The position numbers and the translations under genes are program-made. Positions 42,745 to 52,053 of a stretch of 64,000 nt of DNA are shown in pieces. Numbering within the stretch: position 1 is the first letter of the stretch; the number at the start of each line of letters is the position of its first letter. The notes under the pieces are model-generated. The model had not been told where the DNA came from. It searched no databases and saw nothing but the letters and a program-made list of their open reading frames with translations. This stretch comes from Limnohabitans lacus (GTDB lineage Bacteria > Pseudomonadota > Gammaproteobacteria > Burkholderiales > Burkholderiaceae_C): assembly GCF_030053395.1 (NCBI RefSeq), contig NZ_JASGBH010000002.1, forward strand, positions 344,625 through 408,624, given 5' to 3'.

Positions 42745-43167
42745 TCAGCGCACCAAGAGCACCGGCACTTTGCAATGTGCCAGCACTTGTGTGGCCACCG
42801 AGCCCATGACCAGATTGCCCAGGGTGCCGTGGCCGTGTGAGCCCATCACCACCATGTCGAATTTGCCGCTGTCGGCGGTCTTGGAGATGATCTCGCCCGC
42901 ATGGCCCACCTTGGTGATGCTTTTGGCGTCGATGCCGTGGCGGGTCAAGAAGGTCGAGACAGGGGCCAACACTTTCTCGGCTTCTTCGCGCTGGTAGGTC
43001 TCGACCACTTCTTTGCCCACGGCCGCACGTGCGCGGACTGGCAATTGGGGCTGCACCGTGATCAAGGTGTATTTGTTCGAGGTGCTGAACAGCTCGTCGT
43101 GCGTGGCCAGATAAGCCAGCATTTTTTTGGTGAATTCACTGCCGTCAACGGCCAACAAAATTTTCAT
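42745..43167 (-). CDS. Universal stress protein (UspA family)
   Basis: A 140-residue single-domain UspA protein. The ATP-binding motif GSHGHGTLGNLVMGSVATQVL is intact (GxxGx9GS type). The N-terminal KILLAVDGSEFTKKML and the C-terminal KVPVLLVR are typical. Its role in stress is not defined. The ATG at 43165-43167 follows GGAGCACCTC on its strand; two more in-frame codons upstream are also possible starts. Confidence 0.93.
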   Translation of the reverse strand: MKILLAVDGSEFTKKMLAYLATHDELFSTSNKYTLITVQPQLPVRARAAVGKEVVETYQREEAEKVLAPVSTFLTRHGIDAKSITKVGHAGEIISKTADSGKFDMVVMGSHGHGTLGNLVMGSVATQVLAHCKVPVLLVR

Positions 43168-43282
43168 GAGGTGCTCCTTCAAAGTGGATGAGCACAGCTT
43201 AGATGGGTCAAGTTCAAGCGGTGTTGACTCAGGTCAAGAAGGGCGTTTGCGCGCTGCACCGCACGGTGCGCCAACGCACCGA

Positions 43283-44143
43283 TCACAGCGCGATCAACTG
43301 TTGCGCCTGAAAGCGCAGCTGTTCGCCCTTGTGCGCATAACCCAGCGGGTTGGCCACCACGCGGCAGCCTTGGTGGGTGTAGTCGCTGGGGCAGTGCAAA
43401 TGCCCGTGCAGCCACAAGCTGGCCTGGGGCAGCAGCGCATCGAGGGCGTTGCAAAAGCCCGCTGTGCCGGGTGTCTCGCCATAGCGGGGGTCGGCGCTGC
43501 GCAAGCTGGGGGCAAAGTGCGTCACCACCACGGTGGGGCCCTCAAACGGCGCGCTCAGCGCAGCACTCAACCAGTCTTGGCACAACAGCGCCTGCTCGCG
43601 CACGCCTTCGGCTAGCCAAGGCTCGCCTGCGCGTTGGGTGCCGGTTTTGCGCAGGTAGTAGTTGGCCGCGCGAAAGGCTTTGTCGCGGGCTTTGAGTTGC
43701 CGCGTGTATTGGCTGTTGGGGTGGCTGAAGTGCGCCGGGATTTTCTCGGGCAGGGGCTTGCCCGCCAGAGGACCCAGCGCGTCAAAGTCGGTCCACAAGG
43801 TGGTGCCCACAAAGCGCACTCCACCCAACTGCAGCACTTCGCGCTCCAGCCAGGTGATGCCCAAGCGGGCGCAGGTCTCTTGCAGCCGCTGATGCGCTTC
43901 GTCAAAGTCCAGGCCGTCGTACTCGTGGTTGCCGGGCACAAACAGCACGGGCGTGGGCCAGCCTTGGCTGGGCGCAAAGCGGCCCAGGCCAAAGTCGGTG
44001 TCGCCCGCCGCGCTGAGCGCCGAATGGTTTTGGTACGAGCCGATGTCGCCGGCCAAGACCAGCACATCGGCGCTAGGGGCCGGTGTGGGCACAAAGCCGG
44101 GGTTGGACTCCAGGTGCAGGTCCGACAGCAATTGGATCTTCAT
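43283..44143 (-). CDS. Metallophosphoesterase
   Basis: A 286-residue calcineurin-like phosphoesterase. Five metal-ligand motifs are visible: LLSDLHLE, VLAGDIGSY, VPGNHEYDG, VVVTHFAPS, and LWLHGHLHCPSDYTHQGC. The RVVANPLGYAHKGEQL tail is typical of this group. Substrate unknown. The start at 44141-44143 overlaps the stop of the upstream LysR gene by an ATGA-type junction, so the two are translationally coupled. Confidence 0.9.
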   Translation of the reverse strand: MKIQLLSDLHLESNPGFVPTPAPSADVLVLAGDIGSYQNHSALSAAGDTDFGLGRFAPSQGWPTPVLFVPGNHEYDGLDFDEAHQRLQETCARLGITWLEREVLQLGGVRFVGTTLWTDFDALGPLAGKPLPEKIPAHFSHPNSQYTRQLKARDKAFRAANYYLRKTGTQRAGEPWLAEGVREQALLCQDWLSAALSAPFEGPTVVVTHFAPSLRSADPRYGETPGTAGFCNALDALLPQASLWLHGHLHCPSDYTHQGCRVVANPLGYAHKGEQLRFQAQQLIAL

Positions 44144-45117
44144 GAACGGTTCTCGGGGGTGAAGGCTTGCTGCGCGGTTTGCAGCAATTGCTCGCGCAGC
44201 CATTGGTGGGCGCTGCCGTGGTGCAGGCGGCGGTGCCACAAGGCCTCCACGTGCACCGGCGGCACATCAAAAGGCAACTCGCGCAGCACCAGTTGGTCGG
44301 CCATGCCGGTGGTCGGCACAAAGTGGCGCGGCAGCACGGTGAGCAAGTCGGAGTTGACCACGACTTGCCCTGCCGTGAAAAACTGGTTGACGGTGATCAC
44401 GATGCGCCGCTGATGCCCGATCGAGGCCAGTGCCTCGTCCACAAAGCCGTAAGGCCTGCCCGAAAAGCTCACCAGCAAATGCCGTGCGGCGCAGTAGCTT
44501 TCGGTGCTGAGCGGCTGATCGGCCAGGGGGTGGCCTTTGCGCATCACACACACGTATTCACCCGCATACAGGCGCTGGTGTTCAAAAGGCACGGCCTCAC
44601 CGGCCTGGGCGCGGGCGGTCAAATCGGTCAGCACCGCCGGAAAGTAGCCCAAGGCCACATCGGCTGCGCCGTCGCTGAGCATGCGGCGCGGGTCGCGTGT
44701 GGTCAAAGGCACCACCCGCAGCGAGACGCCGGGCGCGTCGCTTTGCAGCCTGCGGGCCAAGCCGCCCATGAGCTCGGCGGCGGTGGCATCGGCCATGGCC
44801 AGCACAAAGGTGCTGCTCGCTTGCGCGGGCTCAAACAGGCTGGGCACGATGGCCGCCTGCAGCTGGCGCAGGGCCTCGCGCACGCTGGGCCACAGGGCCA
44901 AGGCGCGGGGCGTAGGCTCGATGCCTTGGCCGTGGCGACGCACCAGCTCGTCGTCCAGCGCATCGCGCAGGCGGCGCAGCGCGTTGCTGACGGCGGGCTG
45001 GGTGAGCGACAAATTGCGTGCCGCCCGGGTCAGGCTGCGTTCGGCCATGACTTCGTCAAAGACCCGAAGCAGGTTCAGGTCCAGGGTGCGAAAGGCGGCC
45101 GGGATGTGTGAGTTCAT
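44140..45117 (-). CDS. LysR-type transcriptional regulator
   Basis: A 325-residue regulator. The N-terminal HTH is typical: LDLNLLRVFDEVMAERSLTRAARNLSLTQPAVSNALRRL, seen in part as SLTRAARNLSLTQPAVSNAL. A PBP-like effector domain follows. The group resembles NodD/PcaQ-like members in length and in the RSLTRAA motif; effector unknown. It precedes the phosphoesterase with overlap. A divergent promoter region of 149 bp separates it from a membrane protein gene, with an 8-bp inverted repeat TGGTTTTA/TAAAACCA near 45211-45248. Confidence 0.92.
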   Translation of the reverse strand: MNSHIPAAFRTLDLNLLRVFDEVMAERSLTRAARNLSLTQPAVSNALRRLRDALDDELVRRHGQGIEPTPRALALWPSVREALRQLQAAIVPSLFEPAQASSTFVLAMADATAAELMGGLARRLQSDAPGVSLRVVPLTTRDPRRMLSDGAADVALGYFPAVLTDLTARAQAGEAVPFEHQRLYAGEYVCVMRKGHPLADQPLSTESYCAARHLLVSFSGRPYGFVDEALASIGHQRRIVITVNQFFTAGQVVVNSDLLTVLPRHFVPTTGMADQLVLRELPFDVPPVHVEALWHRRLHHGSAHQWLREQLLQTAQQAFTPENRS

Positions 45118-45266
45118 GGGGCGGTGAGGTCAATTCATCACTGATATGAATGATACACATCATGAATATAAAGTTGAACAACACCCGTATTAACCCTAAT
45201 ATTCGCCTTGTGGTTTTAAAAGTTTTGGCAATCAAAGCCCTAAAACCAGTTTGAAGGGAATACAAA

Positions 45267-45740
45267 ATGAACTCGACCGTCTCTAAGTCTCCGCTGGGCC
45301 AAGTGCCCGCACCCACCGCCCAAGCGGTGGCACCCGCCACCTCGGCCAAGGCGCTGTCCACCTTGTTGCTCGCCGCGGGCGTGGCCGCTTTGGTGGTGAT
45401 CACCGATCAAATGATCGACAACTGGGCCGAAACCCATGTGCTGGCCTCTTGGCTGGCCTTGTGGGCCGTGGCCGTGCTGGCCATTGGTGCTTTGCGTGGC
45501 GTGACCCGCTTGCTGGCCCAAAACCTGATGGCCGGTCTGGACAGCTGGTCCGCCCATGTGGCCCACCGCCGTGCCGACCAACGCCTGTGGGCCATGGCCC
45601 AAAACGACAGCCGCATGATGCGCGACCTGCAAACCGCGATGGACCGCGCCGATGACGAAGACACTCCAGCGCAAGACATCAACGTCCTGATGAGCCGCCG
45701 TGCCGCCCGCATCGTCAAAAGCGGCATGCACTACGTCTGA
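45267..45740 (+). CDS. Conserved membrane protein of unknown function
   Basis: A 157-residue protein not recognised from a named family. Two hydrophobic helices lie at about residues 27-45 (ALSTLLLAAGVAALVVITDQ) and 58-75 (LASWLALWAVAVLAIGAL). A cytoplasmic Arg-rich segment and a C-terminal tail with NVLMSRRAARIVKSG follow. The gene is divergent from a LysR regulator and preceded by an AT-rich promoter region; a strong terminator follows. The two-helix architecture suggests a membrane-anchored regulator, but no function can be assigned. Confidence 0.7.
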   Translation: MNSTVSKSPLGQVPAPTAQAVAPATSAKALSTLLLAAGVAALVVITDQMIDNWAETHVLASWLALWAVAVLAIGALRGVTRLLAQNLMAGLDSWSAHVAHRRADQRLWAMAQNDSRMMRDLQTAMDRADDEDTPAQDINVLMSRRAARIVKSGMHYV

Positions 45741-45773
45741 TCGGATGCGGGCAAAGGCCCGATGTTTCGTCAC

Positions 45774-45799
45774 AAAAGGCCTCCTTCGGGAGGCCTTTT
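45774..45799. terminator. Bidirectional terminator
   Basis: AAAAGGCCTCC-TTCG-GGAGGCCTTTT is an 11-bp perfect stem with a tetraloop and A/T runs at both ends, between convergent genes ending at 45740 and 45809. Confidence 0.95.
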
Positions 45800-45808
45800 G
45801 CATGGGCT

Positions 45809-46732
45809 TCAGGGCTCGGCAGTCTCGGTGGGCTGACGCGAGGCCATGTAGATGCCCGGCAAGATCAGGCCCGCGCCCATGATGTGGTGCCAGCCCATGG
45901 GCTCGCCCAACACGGCCCAGGCGGCCAGCCCGCCATACAAAGGCCCTAGGTACAGGCTGGCGGCCACGCGGCTGGCACCCAGCACCTTTTGGCAAAAGCC
46001 ATAGGCCCAGTATGCCCCGATGCCGGGCAAGACCGCCGCCGCCAGCACCAGCGCCGTGGCCGTGGTGGACCAGGCGGGGCGGCCGGGTGCGAACCATTCG
46101 CTCAGCGCAAAGGGCAACAAAACCAGCGAGCCGCCCAAGGCCGTGGCCGCCAAACGGGCCGTGGCCCCCAAAGGGCTGGGCCATTTCTTGAGCAGCAGGG
46201 CATAGGCGGCCCAGGCCACCATGCACAGCACGATCCAGCCGTCACCGGCCACCCACTGCACTTGGCCCAGCGACAGCCATTGGCCCTTGACCACCACATG
46301 AAAGACCCCGGTCATGGCGATCAGCACCCCCGCAGCTTGTCGCCACGAAAAGCGCTCACCCAACCACAAGACCGCGCCCAGCGCGATCAGCACGGGAGAG
46401 GCCGCATAGATCAAGGCGATGTTCATGGCCGAGGTGGTTTGTGCGCCCCGGTACACCCAAGCGCCGCAAATGAGCATGCCCAAGGCGCCCAGCACCAGGT
46501 ACTGCCAAGCGGCTTTCAGGGTGCTTTGCCGTTGGCGCCACAGTTCATGGCGGGCCACAAAGGCCAGCACCAAACCGGCCAACCCCCAGCGGCCCAGGGC
46601 CAGCACATGCGGCTGCACCACGCCGGGCGCGGTGCGGGCCACGATGTAGTTGACGGACCACAGCGCCGGGGTGACCCACAGCAGCCACAGGGCCAGGCGC
46701 TGGCGGGATTCGGGGGTGTTCAAAAAAGGCAT
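45809..46732 (-). CDS. EamA/DMT family transporter
   Basis: A 307-residue transporter with ten predicted helices. Two EamA repeats are visible: WVTPALWSVNYIVARTAPGV and, in the second half, CMVAWAAYALLLKKW. The C-terminal half has GASRVAASLYLGPLYGGLAAW, usual for the family. Substrate unknown. The ATG at 46730-46732 precedes the first helix; an earlier in-frame ATG at 46750 is possible. It follows the pckG terminator. Confidence 0.92.
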   Translation of the reverse strand: MPFLNTPESRQRLALWLLWVTPALWSVNYIVARTAPGVVQPHVLALGRWGLAGLVLAFVARHELWRQRQSTLKAAWQYLVLGALGMLICGAWVYRGAQTTSAMNIALIYAASPVLIALGAVLWLGERFSWRQAAGVLIAMTGVFHVVVKGQWLSLGQVQWVAGDGWIVLCMVAWAAYALLLKKWPSPLGATARLAATALGGSLVLLPFALSEWFAPGRPAWSTTATALVLAAAVLPGIGAYWAYGFCQKVLGASRVAASLYLGPLYGGLAAWAVLGEPMGWHHIMGAGLILPGIYMASRQPTETAEP

Positions 46733-46752
46733 AAGCCTGCGATTGTGCAACT

Positions 46753-46788
46753 CAAAAAAAACCGCCCCGGTTTGTGGCCGGGGCGGTT
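46753..46788 (-). terminator. Terminator of pckG
   Basis: AACCGCCCCGG and CCGGGGCGGTT form an 11-bp stem with a 7-base loop, 40 bp after the pckG stop; the A-run on the plus strand becomes a T-run on the minus strand. Confidence 0.88.
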
Positions 46789-46827
46789 GTCAGGTCTTGC
46801 GCCGGTGGGGCGCAATGCCTCATCGGT

Positions 46828-48693
46828 TTAGCCGAGGCGTTGTTCCAGGGCGGCTTTGGTGTCCAGCAGCGCTTGGGGCAAGTGGAAAGCCAATTGGGCA
46901 AAGTGCTCGTCGTGCAGCTTGAATTCGGCTTGCCAAGCGGCTTTGTCGATGCTGGTGACGGACTTGAATTGGTCGGCGGTGAAGCTCACGCCGGTCCAGT
47001 TGATCTCGCCGTACGTGGGGGCCACGCCGAACATGGTTTGCTCGCCTTGGGCCTTGCCTTCGATGCGGTCGATCATCCACTTCAAGACGCGCATGTTGTC
47101 GCCGTAACCTGGCCACACGAAGGAGCCGGTCTCGTCCTTGCGGAACCAGTTGACGCAGTACATGGCGGGCAGCTTGAAGCCAGCGGCCTGGGCCTTGGCG
47201 CCGGTGTCCAACCAGTGCTGGAAGTAGTCGCTCATGTTGTAGCCGCAGAAAGGCAGCATGGCGAAAGGATCGCGGCGCACCACGCCTTGTGCGCCAAAGG
47301 CGGCGGCGGTCGTCTCGGAGCCCATGGTTGCGGCCATGTAGACGCCTTCAGTCCAGCTGCGCGCTTCGGTGACGAGTGGCACGGTGGTCGAGCGGCGGCC
47401 GCCAAACATGAAGGCGTCAATCGCCACGCCTTTGGGGTCGTCCCAAGCGGGGTCGAGGGCCGGGTTGTTGATCGCGGCCACGGTGAAGCGGGCGTTGGGG
47501 TGTGCGGCCTTGGTGCCTTTTTCTTTGGCAATGGCGGGGGTCCAGTCGTTGCCTTGCCAGTCGATCAGGTGATCGGGCAGCTTGCCGGTGTCCTTGTCCA
47601 TGCCTTCCCACCACACGTCGCCGTCGTCCGTGAGGGCCACGTTGGTGAAGATCACGTCCTTGTGCAGGCTCAGCATGCAGTTGGGGTTGGTCTTCATGTT
47701 GGTGCCAGGGGCCACACCAAAGTAACCGGCTTCGGGGTTGATGGCGTACATCTTGCCGTCGGCGTTGGGCTTGATCCAAGCGATGTCGTCACCGATGGTG
47801 GTGACTTTCCAGCCTTCGAAAGCCGCTGGCGGCACCAGCATCGAGAAGTTGGTCTTGCCGCAAGCGCTGGGGAAAGCCGAGGCCACGTGGTACTTTTTGC
47901 CCTCGGGGCTGGTCACGCCCAAGATGAGCATGTGCTCGGCCAACCAGCCTTGCTCGCGGCCCATGTTGGAGGCGATGCGCAAAGCAAAGCACTTCTTGCC
48001 CAGCAACGCGTTGCCGCCGTAGCCCGAGCCATACGACCAGATTTCGCGGGTCGTGGGGAAGTGAACGATGTACTTGGTCGTGGGGTTGCAAGGCCAGGTG
48101 GTGGTGTCCTTTTGACCTGCGGCCAAAGGTGCGCCCACGGTGTGCATGCAAGGCACGAATTCGCCATTGGTGCCCAGCACCTCGTACACGGCTTTGCCCA
48201 TGCGGGTCATCAGTTTTTGGTTGACGGCCACATAGGCGCTGTCGGTCAACTCGATGCCGATGTGGCTGATGTGTGAACCCAAGGGGCCCATGGAGAAGGG
48301 CACCACATACATGGTGCGGCCAGCCATGCAACCGTCAAACAGCGGGTTCAAGGTGGCGCGCATTTGCGCAGGTTCCATCCAGTTGTTGGTGGGGCCGGCG
48401 TCTTCTTTCTTGTCCGAGCAGATGTAGGTGCGGTCTTCCACGCGGGCCACGTCCGAAGGATCGGTCCAGGCCAGGAAAGAGTTGGGGCGCTTGGCGGGGT
48501 TGAGCTTTTTGAAGGTGCCCGCAGCGACCAGCTCGGCGCACAGGCGGTCGTATTCTTCTTGCGAGCCGTCACACCAGTAAATGTTGGCGGGTTTGCACAG
48601 GGCAGCCATTTCGGCGACCCAAGCGATCAGCTTGGCGTTTTTGACGTAAGCCGGTGTGTTCAGGTTCAAGCCCTGCATCACGGGTGAGTTCAT
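46828..48693 (-). CDS. pckG: Phosphoenolpyruvate carboxykinase (GTP)
   Basis: A 621-residue GTP-dependent PEPCK that converts oxaloacetate to PEP in gluconeogenesis. The P-loop is [12 protein letters not shown]. The mobile-lid and metal-binding regions show [32 protein letters not shown], read as [18 protein letters not shown], and later [13 protein letters not shown] and [18 protein letters not shown]. The start ATG at 48691-48693 has GGAG upstream; a longer open frame extends 113 codons but lies in the leader. Use of PEPCK fits growth on organic acids, along with other genes in the window. Confidence 0.97.
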   Translation of the reverse strand: MNSPVMQGLNLNTPAYVKNAKLIAWVAEMAALCKPANIYWCDGSQEEYDRLCAELVAAGTFKKLNPAKRPNSFLAWTDPSDVARVEDRTYICSDKKEDAGPTNNWMEPAQMRATLNPLFDGCMAGRTMYVVPFSMGPLGSHISHIGIELTDSAYVAVNQKLMTRMGKAVYEVLGTNGEFVPCMHTVGAPLAAGQKDTTTWPCNPTTKYIVHFPTTREIWSYGSGYGGNALLGKKCFALRIASNMGREQGWLAEHMLILGVTSPEGKKYHVASAFPSACGKTNFSMLVPPAAFEGWKVTTIGDDIAWIKPNADGKMYAINPEAGYFGVAPGTNMKTNPNCMLSLHKDVIFTNVALTDDGDVWWEGMDKDTGKLPDHLIDWQGNDWTPAIAKEKGTKAAHPNARFTVAAINNPALDPAWDDPKGVAIDAFMFGGRRSTTVPLVTEARSWTEGVYMAATMGSETTAAAFGAQGVVRRDPFAMLPFCGYNMSDYFQHWLDTGAKAQAAGFKLPAMYCVNWFRKDETGSFVWPGYGDNMRVLKWMIDRIEGKAQGEQTMFGVAPTYGEINWTGVSFTADQFKSVTSIDKAAWQAEFKLHDEHFAQLAFHLPQALLDTKAALEQRLG

Positions 48694-49059
48694 GGGAAAG
48701 CTCCAAAGTTTAAAAATCGTCTTTTCAAAGGCTCTGGGCAGGGACTTTGAAAAAACGAATTGGCTTGAAATCAGGGTGTCACACAGGCCATGTAACCGCC
48801 CGGTAACTGCGCGGGCCTCGATTTTAGGGAGGCTGGCCAATTTGTGCCTGTCATTTGGGCCGAAAACCGGCTTAAATCTATGCAAAAAATGCATGATGTT
48901 ATGCCAAGACCCTCGAAAGGAGGTGTCTGCTGGTGGAAAGGGGTAAAAGCGCGTTGTGCGTGCAAAAGTGGCGCAGAAAAAACAAAACCCGCAAAGCCAA
49001 AGCTGTTGCGGGTTGTGCGTCGGTGAAGGCAAGCGCCTGCACCGAGGGGGCTGAAAGCC
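48694..49059. other. 366-bp intergenic region with pckG leader and a convergent-gene terminator
   Basis: Left end holds the pckG promoter and leader on the minus strand. The right part contains a short open frame at 48933 preceded by a strong plus-strand Shine-Dalgarno (AAGGAGGT at 48917-48924). The terminator of the minus-strand microprotein gene lies at 48976-49014. Apart from these I see no gene. Confidence 0.7.
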
Positions 49060-49070
49060 TCAGGCCATGA
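48933..49070 (+). CDS. Possible 45-residue basic protein, doubtful
   Basis: A GTG-started frame of 45 codons. A strong AAGGAGGT lies 8 bases upstream at 48917-48924, which is the only reason to list it. The product is basic ([20 protein letters not shown]) and resembles no family I know. Much of the basic stretch comes from the reverse complement of a terminator T-run and hairpin, so it may be an artefact. The end overlaps the 3' end of the minus-strand microprotein gene. Confidence 0.2.
   Translation: MERGKSALCVQKWRRKNKTRKAKAVAGCASVKASACTEGAESLRP
48976..49014 (-). terminator. Terminator of the membrane microprotein gene
   Basis: AACCCGCAA and TTGCGGGTT form a 9-bp stem; on the minus strand the hairpin is followed by TTTTGTTTTTT. 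It lies 45 bp beyond the stop at 49060. Confidence 0.8.
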
Positions 49071-49194
49071 AGACGGCGATGAAGGCCAACAGGAAAATCA
49101 GCACGGCGCCAGCGGCCGGAATGATCACGGGAATGTGCTTGACCACGTTTTCCACGGGATCGTCAGATGTATGTGCGTCGTTGTGAGCAGACAT
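49060..49194 (-). CDS. 44-residue membrane microprotein
   Basis: A small protein with a polar N-terminus (MSAHNDAHTSDDPVENVVKH) and one C-terminal transmembrane helix (IPVIIPAAGAVLIFLLAFIA). The gene has its own terminator and sits between the thioesterase and pckG on the same strand. The first Met at 49194 is chosen from an open frame beginning at 49245 because the polar head is followed directly by the helix. Function unknown; size and composition resemble small subunits of membrane complexes, but no partner is nearby. Confidence 0.7.
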   Translation of the reverse strand: MSAHNDAHTSDDPVENVVKHIPVIIPAAGAVLIFLLAFIAVFMA

Positions 49195-49250
49195 GGTGAA
49201 CCTCAAAACAAGAATGCGCGTATTGTAGCCAAGCTCGGCCGGCACTTGCC

Positions 49251-49670
49251 TTACATCAAGGCATAGGTGGTGCTGGCCCGGAAAACGCTCTTGCCGTCAT
49301 CGGCGCCAGCCAGATCAATTTCGCCAAAAGCCATGGCCTTGCCCACCCGCAAGACCCGCGCGGTGACCAGGGCATCTTGCCCCGACAGCGGCTTCATGAA
49401 GGTGCTGGACAACTGCACCGTGCTGCAGGGCCGAAACGCCCCAAAGTGCTGGATCAAGGCCAGCACCATGGCCGTGTCAGCGGCCGCCATCATGGCCTGG
49501 CCGCACAACATGCCGCCAACACGCGACAGCTGATCGCTTTGTGGCAAGCGCAAGGTCACGCCATCGGAATGCAAGCTTTCAACACGCAAGTTCAGCGCCT
49601 GCACCCACGGGGCGAACAGGTCTGAAAGGGATTGTTGAAGCTGATCGGTGGTGATGTCAGCGGAGCTCAT
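49251..49670 (-). CDS. PaaI-type hotdog-fold thioesterase
   Basis: A 139-residue single hotdog-domain protein. RVGGMLCGQAMMAAADTAMVLAL is the central helix region of PaaI-like thioesterases, with the usual STFMKPLSGQDALVTARVL and C-terminal ASTTYALM. It would hydrolyse an acyl- or aryl-CoA; the catalytic Asp position is taken by AADTAM. Substrate unknown. It is 56 bp upstream of the membrane microprotein gene on the same strand. Confidence 0.85.
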   Translation of the reverse strand: MSSADITTDQLQQSLSDLFAPWVQALNLRVESLHSDGVTLRLPQSDQLSRVGGMLCGQAMMAAADTAMVLALIQHFGAFRPCSTVQLSSTFMKPLSGQDALVTARVLRVGKAMAFGEIDLAGADDGKSVFRASTTYALM

Positions 49671-49741
49671 GGGTGACTTTCAAAAGCGGCGATGGCTTAT
49701 TTTCGCTTCACAATGGCTGAACTTCACTCGCGGGCGATCCT

Positions 49742-50728
49742 ATGCTTTTCACACCCACCCTGAATCGAAAGCGCCGCCATGTGCTGGCCATGGCCTTGGC
49801 ATGGACGGGCTTGGCCGCTCAGGCCAACGATGGCTGGCCCAGCAAACCGATCCGCATCATCGTGGGTTACCCAGCCGGCTCTTCGCCCGATGTGCAGGCC
49901 CGATTGATTGCCGAGCCTTTGGCACGCGCTTTGGGGCAGTCGGTGGTGGTCGAGAACAAACCCGGTGCCAGCAGCAATATTGCGGCCGATGCCATTGCCA
50001 AGGCGGAAGACGGCCACACGGTGGGCGTGCTGGGCAACGGCCCGCTGACCAGTTCAAAATTTCTGTACGCCAAACTGCCCTATGACCCCAGCACGGACTT
50101 CGCGCCGATTGCGCTGATCGGCACCGCGCCGCTGGTGTGGGTGACGGCCAAACCCGCCAGCGAGCGTAGCGTGGCCTCGTTCATCAGCCAGATCAAGGCC
50201 GACGGTGACAAGCAGGCCTATGGCTCGGTCGGTGCGGGCTCGGGTGGCCATTTGGGCATGGAGTTGCTCAAGCAGGCCCTGGGCATTGGCCCCATCCATG
50301 TGCCTTTCAATGGCGGACCTGCCATCTTGAACGCCATCCTTGGCGGGCAGGTGCAAATGACGTTGTTGCCCGCTTCGACCGTCAGTCCGCTGGTACAGGC
50401 TGGCAAGCTCGAAGCCGTGGCGGTGTCCTCGGCCCAGCGCACACCGCTGGCACCGACCTTGCCGTCCATGGAAGAGATCGGTGCCAAAGGCATCAACATT
50501 GAAGTGTGGAACGCGGTGATGGCCCCGGCCCGCATGCCCGCGGCCCACCAAGCCCGCTTGAGCCAAGCGTTGGAGAAAATCCTCAACACGCGTGAGATCC
50601 GCCAAAAGCTCTTCCTGCAAGGCTGGAAGGTGGACGATGCCAGCGCCAAAGGCTTGGCCGCCCGCATCCAGCAAGACACGAAGACCTACCAGGACATCAT
50701 CGTGCGCAACAAGATCCGGATTGAGTGA
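49742..50728 (+). CDS. Bug/TctC-family tripartite tricarboxylate receptor
   Basis: A 328-residue periplasmic substrate-binding protein of the Bug family, very abundant in Burkholderiales. The signal peptide runs about residues 1-28 (ends AWTGLAAQA). The mature protein begins WPSKPIRIIVGYPAGSSPDVQARLI and contains VVVENKPGASSNIAADAIAKAEDG. The Asp that binds a carboxylate is in the GSSPD loop. Most Bug genes lack adjacent tctAB partners, as here. Ligand unknown. Confidence 0.92.
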   Translation: MLFTPTLNRKRRHVLAMALAWTGLAAQANDGWPSKPIRIIVGYPAGSSPDVQARLIAEPLARALGQSVVVENKPGASSNIAADAIAKAEDGHTVGVLGNGPLTSSKFLYAKLPYDPSTDFAPIALIGTAPLVWVTAKPASERSVASFISQIKADGDKQAYGSVGAGSGGHLGMELLKQALGIGPIHVPFNGGPAILNAILGGQVQMTLLPASTVSPLVQAGKLEAVAVSSAQRTPLAPTLPSMEEIGAKGINIEVWNAVMAPARMPAAHQARLSQALEKILNTREIRQKLFLQGWKVDDASAKGLAARIQQDTKTYQDIIVRNKIRIE

Positions 50729-50817
50729 CGGCGCCAAGGGGTCGCGCCCTTCAGGCCAAAACGCAGGTGCCTTTAAACTGGCCGGTCTGATTTGACGGCT
50801 ATTTTTCGGCTCCTGGC

Positions 50818-51894
50818 ATGCTTTCCACCCAAGACAAAACCCGCATCGACGACACCCGCATTGCCTCGGTGCGCCCCCTCATGACGCCAGCCTTGCTCGA
50901 AGAGCGCTTGCCCGCGTCGCCCGCGCACCTGGCGCTGGTGGAGCGTTCGCGGCAAGACATCTCGAAGGTGCTGCAGGGCCAAGACGACCGCTTGGTCGTG
51001 GTGGTCGGGCCGTGCTCGATCCACGACCACGCGCAAGCCATCGCCTATGCCCGGCTTCTGAAGGTGGAGGCCGACAAGCACGCCCAAGACCTGCAAATCG
51101 TCATGCGCGTGTATTTCGAGAAACCCCGCACCACCGTGGGCTGGAAGGGCTACATCAACGACCCGCATCTGGACGACAGCTTCGCCATGAACCAGGGCCT
51201 GGAGATGGCCCGCAAGTTGCTGCTGGAGATCATCGATTTGGGCCTGCCCGTGGCCACCGAGTTTCTGGATTTGCTCAGCCCCCAGTTCATCAGCGACCTG
51301 GTCACCTGGGGCGCGATTGGCGCCCGCACCACCGAAAGCCAAAGCCACCGCCAGCTGGCCAGCGGCTTGTCGTGCCCGGTGGGATTCAAGAACGGGACGG
51401 ATGGCGGCGTCAAAGTGGCCGCTGACGCGGTGGTGGCGTCCAAAGCGCCGCACGCTTTCATGGGCATGACCAAGATGGGCCAGGCCGCGATTTTCGAGAC
51501 GCGTGGCAACCAGGACGTGCACATCATCTTGCGCGGGGGCAAAGCGCCCAACTATTCGGCCGCCGACGTGGATGCCGCCTGCAAGGCACTGCAAGCCTCG
51601 GGCATTGCACCGCAAGTGATGGTGGACGTGTCGCACGCCAACAGCAGCAAGCAGCACGCCAAGCAGATCGAGGTGGCGCACGACGTGGCCGCGCAGGTGG
51701 CAGGCGGTGACCGCCGCATCATGGGCCTGATGATCGAGAGCCACTTGCACGAAGGCCGTCAGGACCTCAAGCCCGGCCAGCCCCTGCAATACGGGGTGTC
51801 GATCACCGACGCCTGCATCAGCTTTGAGCAGACCGTGCCCGTGCTCGATGCGCTGGCGCAGGCGGTGCAAAAGCGCCGTTTGGCGGCGCAGTGA
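50818..51894 (+). CDS. aroG: 3-deoxy-7-phosphoheptulonate synthase, class I
   Basis: A 358-residue DAHP synthase that joins PEP and erythrose 4-phosphate at the start of the shikimate pathway. Catalytic motifs are VGPCSIHDH, RVYFEKPRTTVGWKG and GARTTESQSHRQLASGLS, plus GFKNGTDGG. The N-terminal extension (about residues 1-40) is where feedback inhibition by an aromatic amino acid is exerted. Which isozyme (Tyr, Phe or Trp sensitive) is not decided from sequence here. A stand-alone gene with its own promoter region. Confidence 0.95.
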   Translation: MLSTQDKTRIDDTRIASVRPLMTPALLEERLPASPAHLALVERSRQDISKVLQGQDDRLVVVVGPCSIHDHAQAIAYARLLKVEADKHAQDLQIVMRVYFEKPRTTVGWKGYINDPHLDDSFAMNQGLEMARKLLLEIIDLGLPVATEFLDLLSPQFISDLVTWGAIGARTTESQSHRQLASGLSCPVGFKNGTDGGVKVAADAVVASKAPHAFMGMTKMGQAAIFETRGNQDVHIILRGGKAPNYSAADVDAACKALQASGIAPQVMVDVSHANSSKQHAKQIEVAHDVAAQVAGGDRRIMGLMIESHLHEGRQDLKPGQPLQYGVSITDACISFEQTVPVLDALAQAVQKRRLAAQ

Positions 51895-52053
51895 ACCCGC
51901 AAGGCTGAAGGCCCTGCCCCTTGGCGCTGGACCAGGCTTTGGATGACCCAAGGAAAATCAAGCCAATCCATGGCTTGAGAGGCTCGGTTCGGTCGCATTG
52001 TCTAAACTGGGCCCAACGCGCTTGGCGCGCATCCAGTCCATCAGGAGAACCGA

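Noticed and set aside
46774..48276. 500-codon plus-strand open frame
   Set aside because: Antisense to pckG, which has an intact P-loop and metal-site motifs.
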